A DNA stretch of 64,000 nt, taken from positions 14,589 through 78,588 of the forward strand of contig CAZKUR010000007.1 of the NCBI GenBank assembly GCA_964556005.1, in the 5' to 3' direction. This DNA comes from CAZKUR01 sp964556005 (GTDB taxonomy: Bacteria; Bacteroidota; Ignavibacteria; Ignavibacteriales; Ignavibacteriaceae). Positions 43,763 to 51,071 of this stretch are shown in pieces (the stretch's first letter is position 1; every line of letters starts with the position of its first letter). Made by a program: the position numbers and the translations under genes. The notes under the pieces are model-generated. The model worked only from the letters and a program-made list of their open reading frames with translations. It made no database searches and was not told where the DNA came from.

Positions 43763-43947
43763 ATTCGATTAATACATAATTTTTAAACCATATTTGTTGA
43801 TTTAAATGGATTCAATATATTTTACACAGCAACGAATGTTGGTGAACGTAAATTTTGGTAGCAACCAATCCATTTAGCGAAAAACAGAGGGATACCGCCA
43901 TATGAAGTACATAAGATTGAAAGATTGTTTTTCGAAAAAATAAAAAT

Positions 43948-44046
43948 GAGTCCGCTCTAAAAAGGTCATTTTGATGAAATAATGTTTTGATTATCGTCCA
44001 AATTCAAAATCTAAAAATTCAATATTAGGCTTTTTAGAGCGGACTC
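43948..44046. mobile_element. 99-bp MITE-like element
   Basis: Perfect 17-base terminal inverted repeats, GAGTCCGCTCTAAAAAG (43948-43964) and its complement (44030-44046), enclose 65 AT-rich bases with no gene. AAAAT stands directly outside both ends (43943-43947 and 44047-44051), as expected for a 5-base target duplication, though such an A/T pentamer is a weak marker. No transposase in the window carries the same ends. Confidence 0.75.
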
Positions 44047-44068
44047 AAAATATTATTAGAGAAATATT

Positions 44069-44332
44069 ATGAGTTCCATAAAAGTTGAAAAAGAATTGAC
44101 ATTAGAACCTGCGGCAGTGTGTACTTGGTTAGATGGTAGGATGGTTTATGTTGAACTTACAGATAATAGGATTCCCGGCAGGCAGATTTAAAAGATTAAA
44201 AGTATCCACAAATAAACAATTGAAAAAAGTTAAAGTCGGTTAAGTGGTTATACACTTAGATGGGAAGAAATTGATGAAGATATTACAGAGCCGGGGATAG
44301 TTGCAAGTAATTATGAACTTCCAAATGAATAA
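44069..44332 (+). pseudogene. Frameshifted DUF2442 gene
   Basis: Three frames together give a DUF2442 protein: the first reads MSSIKVEKELTLEP...WLDGRMVYVELTDNR and hits a stop, the second continues FPAGRFKRLKVSTNKQLKKVKV, the third ends RLSGYTLRWEEIDEDITEPG...ELPNE with the stop at 44330. Two frameshifts (near 44173 and 44240) break it. Intact homologues often accompany DUF4160 genes as possible toxin-antitoxin pairs; no intact partner is seen. Confidence 0.8.
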
Positions 44333-44417
44333 ACATCAATAATATCTACATAAATACGAGCATCATTTTATTCCTCATTTATTGTTACTTTTAAACTCAT
44401 TATTAAAATTATTTAGA

Positions 44418-45404
44418 ATGTTTAGAGTTGGAAACATAGAAAAAGAAAGAGCGATTCTGCTCGCGCCAATGGAAGATATAACGGATATTTCATTCCGGCT
44501 TGTCTGTCGTGAATTAGGTGCCGATGTTGTCTATACCGAATTTGTAAATTCAGAAGGTTTAATAAGACAAAATAAAAAAACTCATAAAAAGCTGGAAATT
44601 ATTGATGAAGAAAGGCCAGTAGGAATCCAAATTTACGGAGCGAGCATAGAATCGATGGTTGAAGCCGCAAAGATTGCTGAACAGCATAATCCCGATATTA
44701 TAGATATAAATGCCGGATGCTGGGTAAAAAATGTAGTCGGACATGGTGCAGGTGCAGGTCTTCTGAAAGACCCGGTTTACATGCAAAAATTAGTTAAAGA
44801 AGTCGTTGAGTCTGTTTCAATTCCAGTTACCGTTAAAACCCGGCTTGGAATGGACCAAAACAGTATTATGATATTGGAAGTTGCCAGACGTCTCGAAGAT
44901 GCGGGAATTAAAGCATTAACTGTTCATTGCAGAACAAGATCGATGGGACACAAAGGTGAAGCCGATTGGGACTGGATTCCCAAAATTAAAGAGGTTGTAG
45001 ATATACCGGTGGTTTTAAATGGAAACGTTCTAACAACAGAAGATGTTTTAAGAGCTTTTACTCAAACCAACGCAGACGGAATTATGATTGCAAGAGGTGC
45101 AATCGGTAACCCATGGATTTTTACGGAAGCAAAAGAACTAATAAACGACGGTTGTATTTCGACAGTCATCGATGAAGAAAAAAAGATAAAAATCTGCTTA
45201 AGGCATTTAGAACTTGCCATCAATGTCAAAGGCGAAAAAAGAGCAGTAATTGAACATCGTAAATTTTATTCAGGGTATTTAAAAGGTTTATTCAATGCTT
45301 CGCAAATCCGCCAGGCATTAATGCAAGTATACGATTATAAAGATGTCGAAAAGATTTTGCTTAACTATCTAAAAGATTTACAGAATTATAAAGTTGCAGT
45401 TTAG
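44418..45404 (+). CDS. tRNA-dihydrouridine synthase (DusB-like)
   Basis: FMN enzyme reducing uridines in tRNA. Start ATG 44418 gives 328 residues; the frame extends to 44382 without family-like sequence. Blocks: LLAPMEDITDISFR, YTEFVNSEG, DINAGCWVKNVVGHGAGAGLL with probable catalytic Cys101, TVKTRLG, VHCRTRSMGH and GAIGNPWIF. The usual GCPV reads GCWV, a variation I associate with Bacteroidota Dus proteins. Confidence 0.93.
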   Translation: MFRVGNIEKERAILLAPMEDITDISFRLVCRELGADVVYTEFVNSEGLIRQNKKTHKKLEIIDEERPVGIQIYGASIESMVEAAKIAEQHNPDIIDINAGCWVKNVVGHGAGAGLLKDPVYMQKLVKEVVESVSIPVTVKTRLGMDQNSIMILEVARRLEDAGIKALTVHCRTRSMGHKGEADWDWIPKIKEVVDIPVVLNGNVLTTEDVLRAFTQTNADGIMIARGAIGNPWIFTEAKELINDGCISTVIDEEKKIKICLRHLELAINVKGEKRAVIEHRKFYSGYLKGLFNASQIRQALMQVYDYKDVEKILLNYLKDLQNYKVAV

Positions 45405-45443
45405 TTCTTAAAATATTTAAAAAGAAATAGAAAGCTAAATTTT

Positions 45444-46043
45444 TTGTCTCAGGATCTACAAAAATTTGCCCGTATCATTTCGAATATTTTTGTCCCACCC
45501 TCGTTCAACTTAATCGTTTTTACTTTATTTGCTTTTAATTTAGAAAATAATACTACAAAACGAATAGTGGTTATTTTGGTTTCGTTGGTATTCGGTTTTA
45601 TACTTAATATTTTGCTATTTGTAATTTTTAGAAAAAAAGGAAAACTGATTGATCTAGATGCTTCTATAAAGGAAGAAAGGACAGTTCCTTTTCTTATTGC
45701 GGTTTTGTTTTACACGGCGGGCTTTTTGGTCCTAGTATATTTTAAAGTAAATATAGTTTCAATAGCGTTTTGGTTTTGTTATATTTCAAATACTTTATTG
45801 ATAATTTTAATTAATAAGTACTGGAAAATAAGTGCTCATGCAATGGGTGCTGCCGGGCCGACTGCAGCAGTATTTTATATTTTCCCGCTGTTGAGTATAG
45901 TCTTTTTTTTAATTTTATTTTTTGTCGGATGGTCAAGGATAAAATTGAAATGTCACAGTTTATTACAAGTCATCGCAGGAGCACTATTAGGATTTTTATC
46001 AACTTTAGTTCAGTTAATTATTATAACTAAAATATTTCAATAG
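45444..46043 (+). CDS. Membrane PAP2-like phosphatase
   Basis: 199 residues from TTG 45444, with about five hydrophobic helices. Remnants of the PAP2 motifs are visible: KEERTVPF (motif 1 region), SAHAMGAAGP (motif 2, His), and GWSRIKLKCHSLLQVIAG (motif 3 SR-x5-H), with Gln in place of the usual Asp three residues after the His. Probably removes a phosphate from a lipid such as an isoprenyl phosphate; substrate unknown. Confidence 0.75.
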   Translation: MSQDLQKFARIISNIFVPPSFNLIVFTLFAFNLENNTTKRIVVILVSLVFGFILNILLFVIFRKKGKLIDLDASIKEERTVPFLIAVLFYTAGFLVLVYFKVNIVSIAFWFCYISNTLLIILINKYWKISAHAMGAAGPTAAVFYIFPLLSIVFFLILFFVGWSRIKLKCHSLLQVIAGALLGFLSTLVQLIIITKIFQ

Positions 46044-46046
46044 TTT

Positions 46047-46805
46047 ATGAGTGAAATGATAAATTATAAAATAGAAAACAATGTGGGGATGATAACGTTA
46101 AATCGTCCCGAGAAAAGAAATGCACTTCATCCGGACCTCGTTAATGAAATGAAAATTAAGTTAACCGAAGCAAAAAATGATAATCATGTAAAAGTATTAA
46201 TTATTACCGGTGAAGGAAAAAGTTTTTGTGCCGGTGCAGATTTAAGCTATTTGAATGAATTGAAAGATTATTCCGCTATTCAGAATGAAAATGATTCTGC
46301 ATCGTTAGCAGAATTATTTTTAAATATATATAAATTCTCCAAGCCGGTTATTGCTGCGGTAAACGGCGCTGCTATCGCGGGAGGTTGCGGACTTGCAAGT
46401 GTCTGCGATTTTATAATAGCTGATAAAAAATTTTCTAAATTCGGTTATTCCGAGGTCAAAATCGGATTTGTACCGGCAATTGTTTCAATTTTTCTAATCA
46501 GAAAAATCGGTGAGGGAAAAGCAAAAAATCTCATGATGACGGGCGATATAATTGATGCAGAAAAAGCATATCAATTTGGATTGGCGGATTATTTATCGGA
46601 TAATGTGTTGAGCGAAGCAAAATCTTTAGCACAAAAGCTGATTCAAAATTCTCATTCAAGTATGAAACTGACAAAAGAAATAATTCAAAATATTGGTGTT
46701 TTTAATGTCGATGAGGCGGTAGATTATTGTATTCGTTTAAATACAATCAGCCGGTCAACTGAAGATTTTCAAAAAGGAATTTCAAATTTCTTGAATAAAA
46801 AATAG
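46047..46805 (+). CDS. Enoyl-CoA hydratase/isomerase family protein
   Basis: 252-residue crotonase-fold protein with GMITLNRPEKRNALHP, oxyanion block SFCAGADLSYL, AAIAGGCGLASVCDFIIA, and the second catalytic region FGYSEVKIGFVPAIVS. The E-x3-G-x-VPA-x-VS form resembles methylglutaconyl-CoA hydratases (leucine degradation) more than fatty-acid enoyl hydratases, but no other leucine genes are near. Ends 11 bases before apt. Confidence 0.9.
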   Translation: MSEMINYKIENNVGMITLNRPEKRNALHPDLVNEMKIKLTEAKNDNHVKVLIITGEGKSFCAGADLSYLNELKDYSAIQNENDSASLAELFLNIYKFSKPVIAAVNGAAIAGGCGLASVCDFIIADKKFSKFGYSEVKIGFVPAIVSIFLIRKIGEGKAKNLMMTGDIIDAEKAYQFGLADYLSDNVLSEAKSLAQKLIQNSHSSMKLTKEIIQNIGVFNVDEAVDYCIRLNTISRSTEDFQKGISNFLNKK

Positions 46806-46816
46806 AAGGTTTCAAA

Positions 46817-47350
46817 ATGTCTAACGAATTAAAAAAATATATTAGAAGTGTAAAAGATTTCCCGAAACAGGGAATTGTATTTAGAGATATTACTACCCTT
46901 TTAATTGACCCTGTAGCAATTAAACTTACGATTGGTAAACTTTTCGAATTGTCGAAGGATAAAGATATTAATAAAGTTGTCGGGATCGAATCGCGCGGTT
47001 TTATGTTTGGTACAATGCTGGCCGAAAAATTGGGTGCAGGATTTGTCCCTGTCAGAAAACCGGGCAAATTGCCGGCAAAAACCATCCGCGAAAGTTATCA
47101 GTTGGAATATGGAACCGATTCAATTGAAATGCATGAAGATGCAATTAAACCGGGAGATAGAGTTTTGCTGCATGACGACCTACTTGCAACCGGCGGAACG
47201 GCTTCAGCTGCATGCAAGTTAATTGAAAAACTTGGCGGTAAAATAATGCAATTATCATTTCTCATTGAATTGGATTTTCTTAATGGAAGAGATAAACTAA
47301 ATAATTACGAAATTTACTCTTTAATCAACTACAAAAGTGAAGACGAATAA
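46817..47350 (+). CDS. apt: Adenine phosphoribosyltransferase
   Basis: Salvages adenine with PRPP to AMP. 177 residues, normal length, with DFPKQGIVFRDITTLL, GIESRGFMFG, VRKPGKLPAKT and the PRPP loop VLLHDDLLATGGTA (about 116-129). Confidence 0.96.
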   Translation: MSNELKKYIRSVKDFPKQGIVFRDITTLLIDPVAIKLTIGKLFELSKDKDINKVVGIESRGFMFGTMLAEKLGAGFVPVRKPGKLPAKTIRESYQLEYGTDSIEMHEDAIKPGDRVLLHDDLLATGGTASAACKLIEKLGGKIMQLSFLIELDFLNGRDKLNNYEIYSLINYKSEDE

Positions 47351-47468
47351 AATTTAGCCGTATATATTAATCGCAAATAAGATTACTATAAAACCCTATT
47401 AATTATTTTATTTACCGTAAGTTAGATCAAATATTTAAATAATTTAATAATAAACTTTTTTATTTAAG

Positions 47469-48266
47469 ATGAACATACATCCCACTGCTCTTGTTGATGA
47501 AGATGTTGTCATTAATGACGATGTTGAAATCGGCGCATATTCAGTAATAAAAGGAAAAGTTGAGATAGGGAGGGGGACTGTTATTAAAGATCATGCGACA
47601 GTTTACGGCCCTTTAAAATTTGGTGAAGGGAATATCGTTCATCCCGGAGCAGTTTTAGGCAGCGTAACTCAGGATTTAAAATACAAAGGTGAAGAAACTC
47701 AAGTAATCATCGGGAATAATAATACTTTCAGAGAATATGTTACCATAAATCAGGGAACAATTGCAAATGATGGGAAAACAATTATCGGGAATAACAATCA
47801 CATAATGGCTTACGCTCATATAGCTCATGATTGTATTTTGGGAAATAATATCATAATAGCAAACGGAACACAATTGGCCGGTCATATTATAATTCGTGAT
47901 TACGCGTATATCGGCGGGCTTACCGGGATACATCAATTTGTTACAATAGGAGGAAATTGCTTTATCGGTTTTATGAGTCGAATCAATAGAGATGTTCCTC
48001 CTTTCCTTACTTTCGAAGGCAACCCGGGGAGAGAACGCGGTATAAATGTAATCGGCTTAAAGCGAAAGAACTTCGCCGAAGAAGATATTGCTTTATTAAA
48101 GAAAGCTTATATTATTCTTTTTATGACCGGCAAAACGGTTGATGAAAATGGTGTTACTCTGCGGACAGGTGAATTCGCAAAAAACAAATATGTACAGGAA
48201 TTATTAGAATTTTACGAGGCCAGGGCAAAAGGTAAAAACGGAAGGGCGCTGGAAGCTTTAAGATAA
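47469..48266 (+). CDS. lpxA: UDP-N-acetylglucosamine acyltransferase
   Basis: First step of lipid A synthesis. 265 residues: left-handed beta-helix hexapeptide repeats (1-190) and a C-terminal helical part. MAYAHIAHDCILGNN contains His120, matching the catalytic His of Escherichia coli LpxA, and the end block NVIGLKRKNF is typical. Shows that the organism makes LPS. Other lpx genes are not in the window. Confidence 0.96.
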   Translation: MNIHPTALVDEDVVINDDVEIGAYSVIKGKVEIGRGTVIKDHATVYGPLKFGEGNIVHPGAVLGSVTQDLKYKGEETQVIIGNNNTFREYVTINQGTIANDGKTIIGNNNHIMAYAHIAHDCILGNNIIIANGTQLAGHIIIRDYAYIGGLTGIHQFVTIGGNCFIGFMSRINRDVPPFLTFEGNPGRERGINVIGLKRKNFAEEDIALLKKAYIILFMTGKTVDENGVTLRTGEFAKNKYVQELLEFYEARAKGKNGRALEALR

Positions 48267-48359
48267 TATTGGCAAAAATGATTCAATAGATAATGCAATT
48301 TATTCGCAATCGTTTAAAATTAATTAAAATTCGATATATACCTTATGTTAATTAAATTA

Positions 48360-48798
48360 TCATTTCAATAAAACAAACTTTTTGGTTTGCAAGAAGTTGC
48401 CAGCCTTTAATCTGTAAAAGTATATTACGCTTGGTAAATATTTTGAAAAAAAAGTAACAGAATGTTTTCCGGAATTTTGATATTCATTTACAAGCGCTGC
48501 TATTTTTCTTCCTAAATCATCATAAACTTTTAATAAAACATGACTTCTAATTGAAAATTGATAACTAATTATAGTGCTTGGATTAAATGGATTAGGATAA
48601 TTCTGATAAAGCTCGAATTTTTTTGGTTGGGAAGGTAAATTATCACCTACTTCTGCAATTCCACCATTAGTTGTTTTAAGAATAACACTGCTGTCTCCAA
48701 CCGCAAATCCAGCAGTGAATCTTATCGTAGAATAACACTTCAATATATAAAGCGGCTGCTCCGGCAGTATCGAGAATAGTCCAATTTTGTCCGCCTTC
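48360..48798 (-). pseudogene. 3' fragment of a T9SS-secreted protein
   Basis: On the minus strand, GGQNWTILDTAGAAALYI (near 48795) leads, after a frameshift near 48722, into FTAGFAVGDSSVILKTTNGG, a photosystem-II-stability-factor/BNR-like repeat, and then a complete T9SS C-terminal sorting domain (ELYQNYPNPFNPSTIISYQF to the stop at 48360). The 5' part of the gene is missing; the homology stops where the palindrome cluster begins. An internal ATG leaves a 127-residue open piece with no signal peptide, unlikely to be functional. Confidence 0.8.
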
Positions 48799-48935
48799 GG
48801 TCGCTAGACTCTCGTTAAAGTCCGTAGACTTAAACGAAGTCTTCGACCGTAGAGTCAAGTGGACTCTACGAGCAAGACCTCGTCTTTGACAGGGAAAGTG
48901 GACATTACTCGAAGACTCATCTACCTTCAGTAGAT
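48799..48935. repeat. Cluster of palindromes (REP-like)
   Basis: Three strong hairpins in 137 bases. (1) 48799-48848: GGTCG / CGACC outer stem enclosing TCGTT-a-AAGTC, loop CGTA, GACTT-a-AACGA. (2) 48848-48870: CGTAGAGTC / GACTCTACG with loop AAGTG. (3) 48919-48935: ATCTAC / GTAGAT with loop CTTCA. The stretch is richer in G+C than its surroundings and is joined directly to the broken T9SS gene. It resembles repetitive extragenic palindromes spread by RAYT transposases. Confidence 0.7.
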
Positions 48936-49110
48936 AAATTCGCAATAACTTTTTTCTTCTTTTTGGACACCTACATTTAGAGAGAGTTTTTTAATAACAG
49001 AATAATACAAACTAATTTCATTTAAGACATTGGAAGGAATAGAGATGTTGAGAACTCCAACTATTCGCTTTGAGAATTGTCTTATATTTATGAACTTTCA
49101 CAAAAAATAT

Positions 49111-49150
49111 TTTAATAAAAAAAGAGACGAAGCCCCAGCCACGTCTCTTT
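49111..49150 (-). terminator. Rho-independent terminator of the C1 peptidase gene
   Basis: Read on the minus strand: nine-base perfect stem AAAGAGACG / CGTCTCTTT (49142-49150 with 49121-49129), 12-base loop, then TTTTATT. Confidence 0.85.
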
Positions 49151-49175
49151 TCTTCAATAGTTTATAAAAGTAAAA

Positions 49176-50414
49176 TTATTTATTCATCCTCTTTGCAATT
49201 TCCGGGATTGCACTTTTATTAACCATATATCCGAGCATCTTTAATTTTACATAATCCTGACTATAAAAATAATAACCTGGATGTGTGCTGTTTCTTGAAC
49301 CCGACCCGGAGTCTTTTATCAAATACCAATCTTTTCCGTCTTTTTGCGTGTAGCCTATAAGATGTATTCCATGATCATCTCCTGTGGTATGATTGTAAAA
49401 CCGGAAGATTCTTGAGTTCGCATTAATATACTGTGAAGGGATATCATATGATGGTACGACTGCAAGGCCCGCATTTCCGTTAATTCCCGGTTCCGAAACA
49501 TCTCCAAATAATGCCATAGTATAACCATCCCGGATTGATTTATTTAATGCAGACATATAAACATCTAACGGCACATTAAAATATTCTTTACTGTGCCACC
49601 AGTTGTCCGGTACATTGTATTCGACCCAGGTATAGTACGGTCGGTCTGAAAATGAAACGAGCGCTACATAATCATCCAAATTTACTTTTACTACGTTATC
49701 GAAATATTCTTTCGGGGTCATCTCTTTGCCGTCGACAGTGATTTTTTCCGGAGGAGTTCCAAGGTAATGATCTAAAATAGATTTGACAGTACTTTCAACA
49801 GTTTTTTCATCCCATGCATTTGATTCTTTCAGCGATTTTAAATAAGTACTAATTTCATTAAAAAGCTTTGAATGATCATGAAATGGCTGACCGTTTAATA
49901 ATCCTGTATAATCTTTTTCGGGAACACAGCCGTACTTTTTCCAGATACGAAGAACCGCATTTGCTTCGGATCCTTGTCCTAAAGTTTGGTTGCCTCTTGA
50001 ACGAACATACCCGAGAGCTTTTTCAACATATTCCCAGTAAACAGTATACATTTCGGAAAATTTAAACTTTATTTTAGTCTGACGGTAAATATCCGATTCA
50101 AGAAATGATGTAGTTGAGAAGCACCAGCATGTTCCGGTATTGCCTTGTGAAATAGGAGGAGTATGCCAGTATTGTGTAAAATCGCTGACCGAATTCGGTG
50201 CGTCGAATTTGCTGAAATCTAAGCTGATTGCCTTTGCTTTTACAGTATCATTTCTTTGATAAAAATTATTTAGTGAGGTTTTAATTGAATCCCAAAAAGC
50301 ATTTTTAGGCTGGATAAAAATTGCGCTGTCCTGATGCGTAATTTGTGAGAAAGAAACTACGCTGTACATAAGTATGAGGGCAGCAATAAAGTTGAAACGT
50401 TTCATAAAGAACAC
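49176..50414 (-). CDS. Secreted C1-family (papain-like) cysteine peptidase
   Basis: 412 residues with a signal peptide (RFNFIAALILMYSVVSFSQ). The active-site block is PISQGNTGTCWCFSTTSFLES (oxyanion Gln90, Cys96 before Trp), the His lies in DDHGIHLIGY, and the third position reads YLIKDSGSGSR where papain-like enzymes have NSW, so Asp stands at the Asn position. Overall size and order resemble the bleomycin-hydrolase (C1B) branch found in Bacteroidota. No T9SS domain, so periplasmic or surface by another route. Single gene with its own terminator. Confidence 0.87.
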   Translation of the reverse strand: MFFMKRFNFIAALILMYSVVSFSQITHQDSAIFIQPKNAFWDSIKTSLNNFYQRNDTVKAKAISLDFSKFDAPNSVSDFTQYWHTPPISQGNTGTCWCFSTTSFLESDIYRQTKIKFKFSEMYTVYWEYVEKALGYVRSRGNQTLGQGSEANAVLRIWKKYGCVPEKDYTGLLNGQPFHDHSKLFNEISTYLKSLKESNAWDEKTVESTVKSILDHYLGTPPEKITVDGKEMTPKEYFDNVVKVNLDDYVALVSFSDRPYYTWVEYNVPDNWWHSKEYFNVPLDVYMSALNKSIRDGYTMALFGDVSEPGINGNAGLAVVPSYDIPSQYINANSRIFRFYNHTTGDDHGIHLIGYTQKDGKDWYLIKDSGSGSRNSTHPGYYFYSQDYVKLKMLGYMVNKSAIPEIAKRMNK

Positions 50415-50853
50415 CTATAATATTAAGTAATCCATAAAAAATAACTATAAAAAATAATGAATATTCTTTTTTTATAAAAGAATGCTCTCATCTTAAATTA
50501 ATATTTATAAGGTATTATTTATTAGGTAAATTAACTATGCTGTTCTGCCGGTTAGCTTGAATTGTTTCTTTAAATCTGATAAATATTACGGTAATTTAAT
50601 AAGTTAAATTCGGTCATTTTGATATTCGATAGGTAAAAATTAAAGAGTGCTTTATAGGACTTATATTACATTAAACCGTTATTAAACCTAATGGTATCCT
50701 TCGTTTGCATGCAAAAAAATATTGAATATACCACAACTACGCTACTCATTCATTCAATTTAGTGTTTGATGACTTTTTACCTGGTTTGAAAAGCAGATTG
50801 TTAATTTGCTTATCTTTAATAGCATTGAGTTGATTTCAATCAATATATAATTA

Positions 50854-50874
50854 TACATGAAGTAATTTCATGTA
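50854..50874. repeat. Inverted repeat, possible operator
   Basis: Perfect TACATGAA / TTCATGTA separated by GTAAT, in the divergent spacer between two secreted-protein genes. Role unknown. Confidence 0.4.
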
Positions 50875-51000
50875 AAATTATTTGAGAGTTATCAACTATT
50901 CACTCTTAGTTATATCCTTACGTAATCAAACCAAAAATATTCTTTTGATATTCATAGCTTTATTGAATATTCTGGTACGAAAAATGTTTCTGCCTGGTCA

Positions 51001-51030
51001 TTGTTAGTATATTTATTCTATTCTTATAAT
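51001..51030 (+). promoter_or_regulatory. Candidate promoter of the beta-helix gene
   Basis: TTGTTA (51001-51006), 18-base spacer, consensus TATAAT (51025-51030); predicted start near 51037, 35 bases before the ATG. Confidence 0.45.
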
Positions 51031-51071
51031 AATTTATTACAGTTTATCAACTTCCATATAGGAAAATCAAA

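Larger units (their letters stand above)
43763..44381. other. Decayed intergenic stretch
   Basis: About 600 bases without an intact gene. 43802-43947 reads on the plus strand as a possible gene remnant (LNGFNIFYTATNVGERKFW, a stop, then LAKNRGIPPYEVHKIERLFFEKI) that I cannot identify. It runs into a MITE-like element at 43948-44046, followed by a frameshifted DUF2442 gene at 44069-44332. Confidence 0.6.
50415..51071. other. Intergenic region between the peptidase and beta-helix genes
   Basis: 656 AT-rich bases with no convincing gene on either strand. It contains an 8-base inverted repeat TACATGAA / TTCATGTA with a 5-base spacer (50854-50874), a possible operator, and a promoter-like pair at 51001-51030. 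It must also hold the minus-strand promoter of the peptidase. Confidence 0.7.

Noticed and set aside
43802..43947. RAYT or Y1 transposase remnant (FYTATN string)
   Set aside because: The string loosely recalls some transposases, but the following residues do not align and the HUH motif is absent; left unidentified.
46747..47085. 112-residue minus-strand frame over the enoyl-CoA hydratase/apt junction
   Set aside because: Antisense to two well-supported genes.
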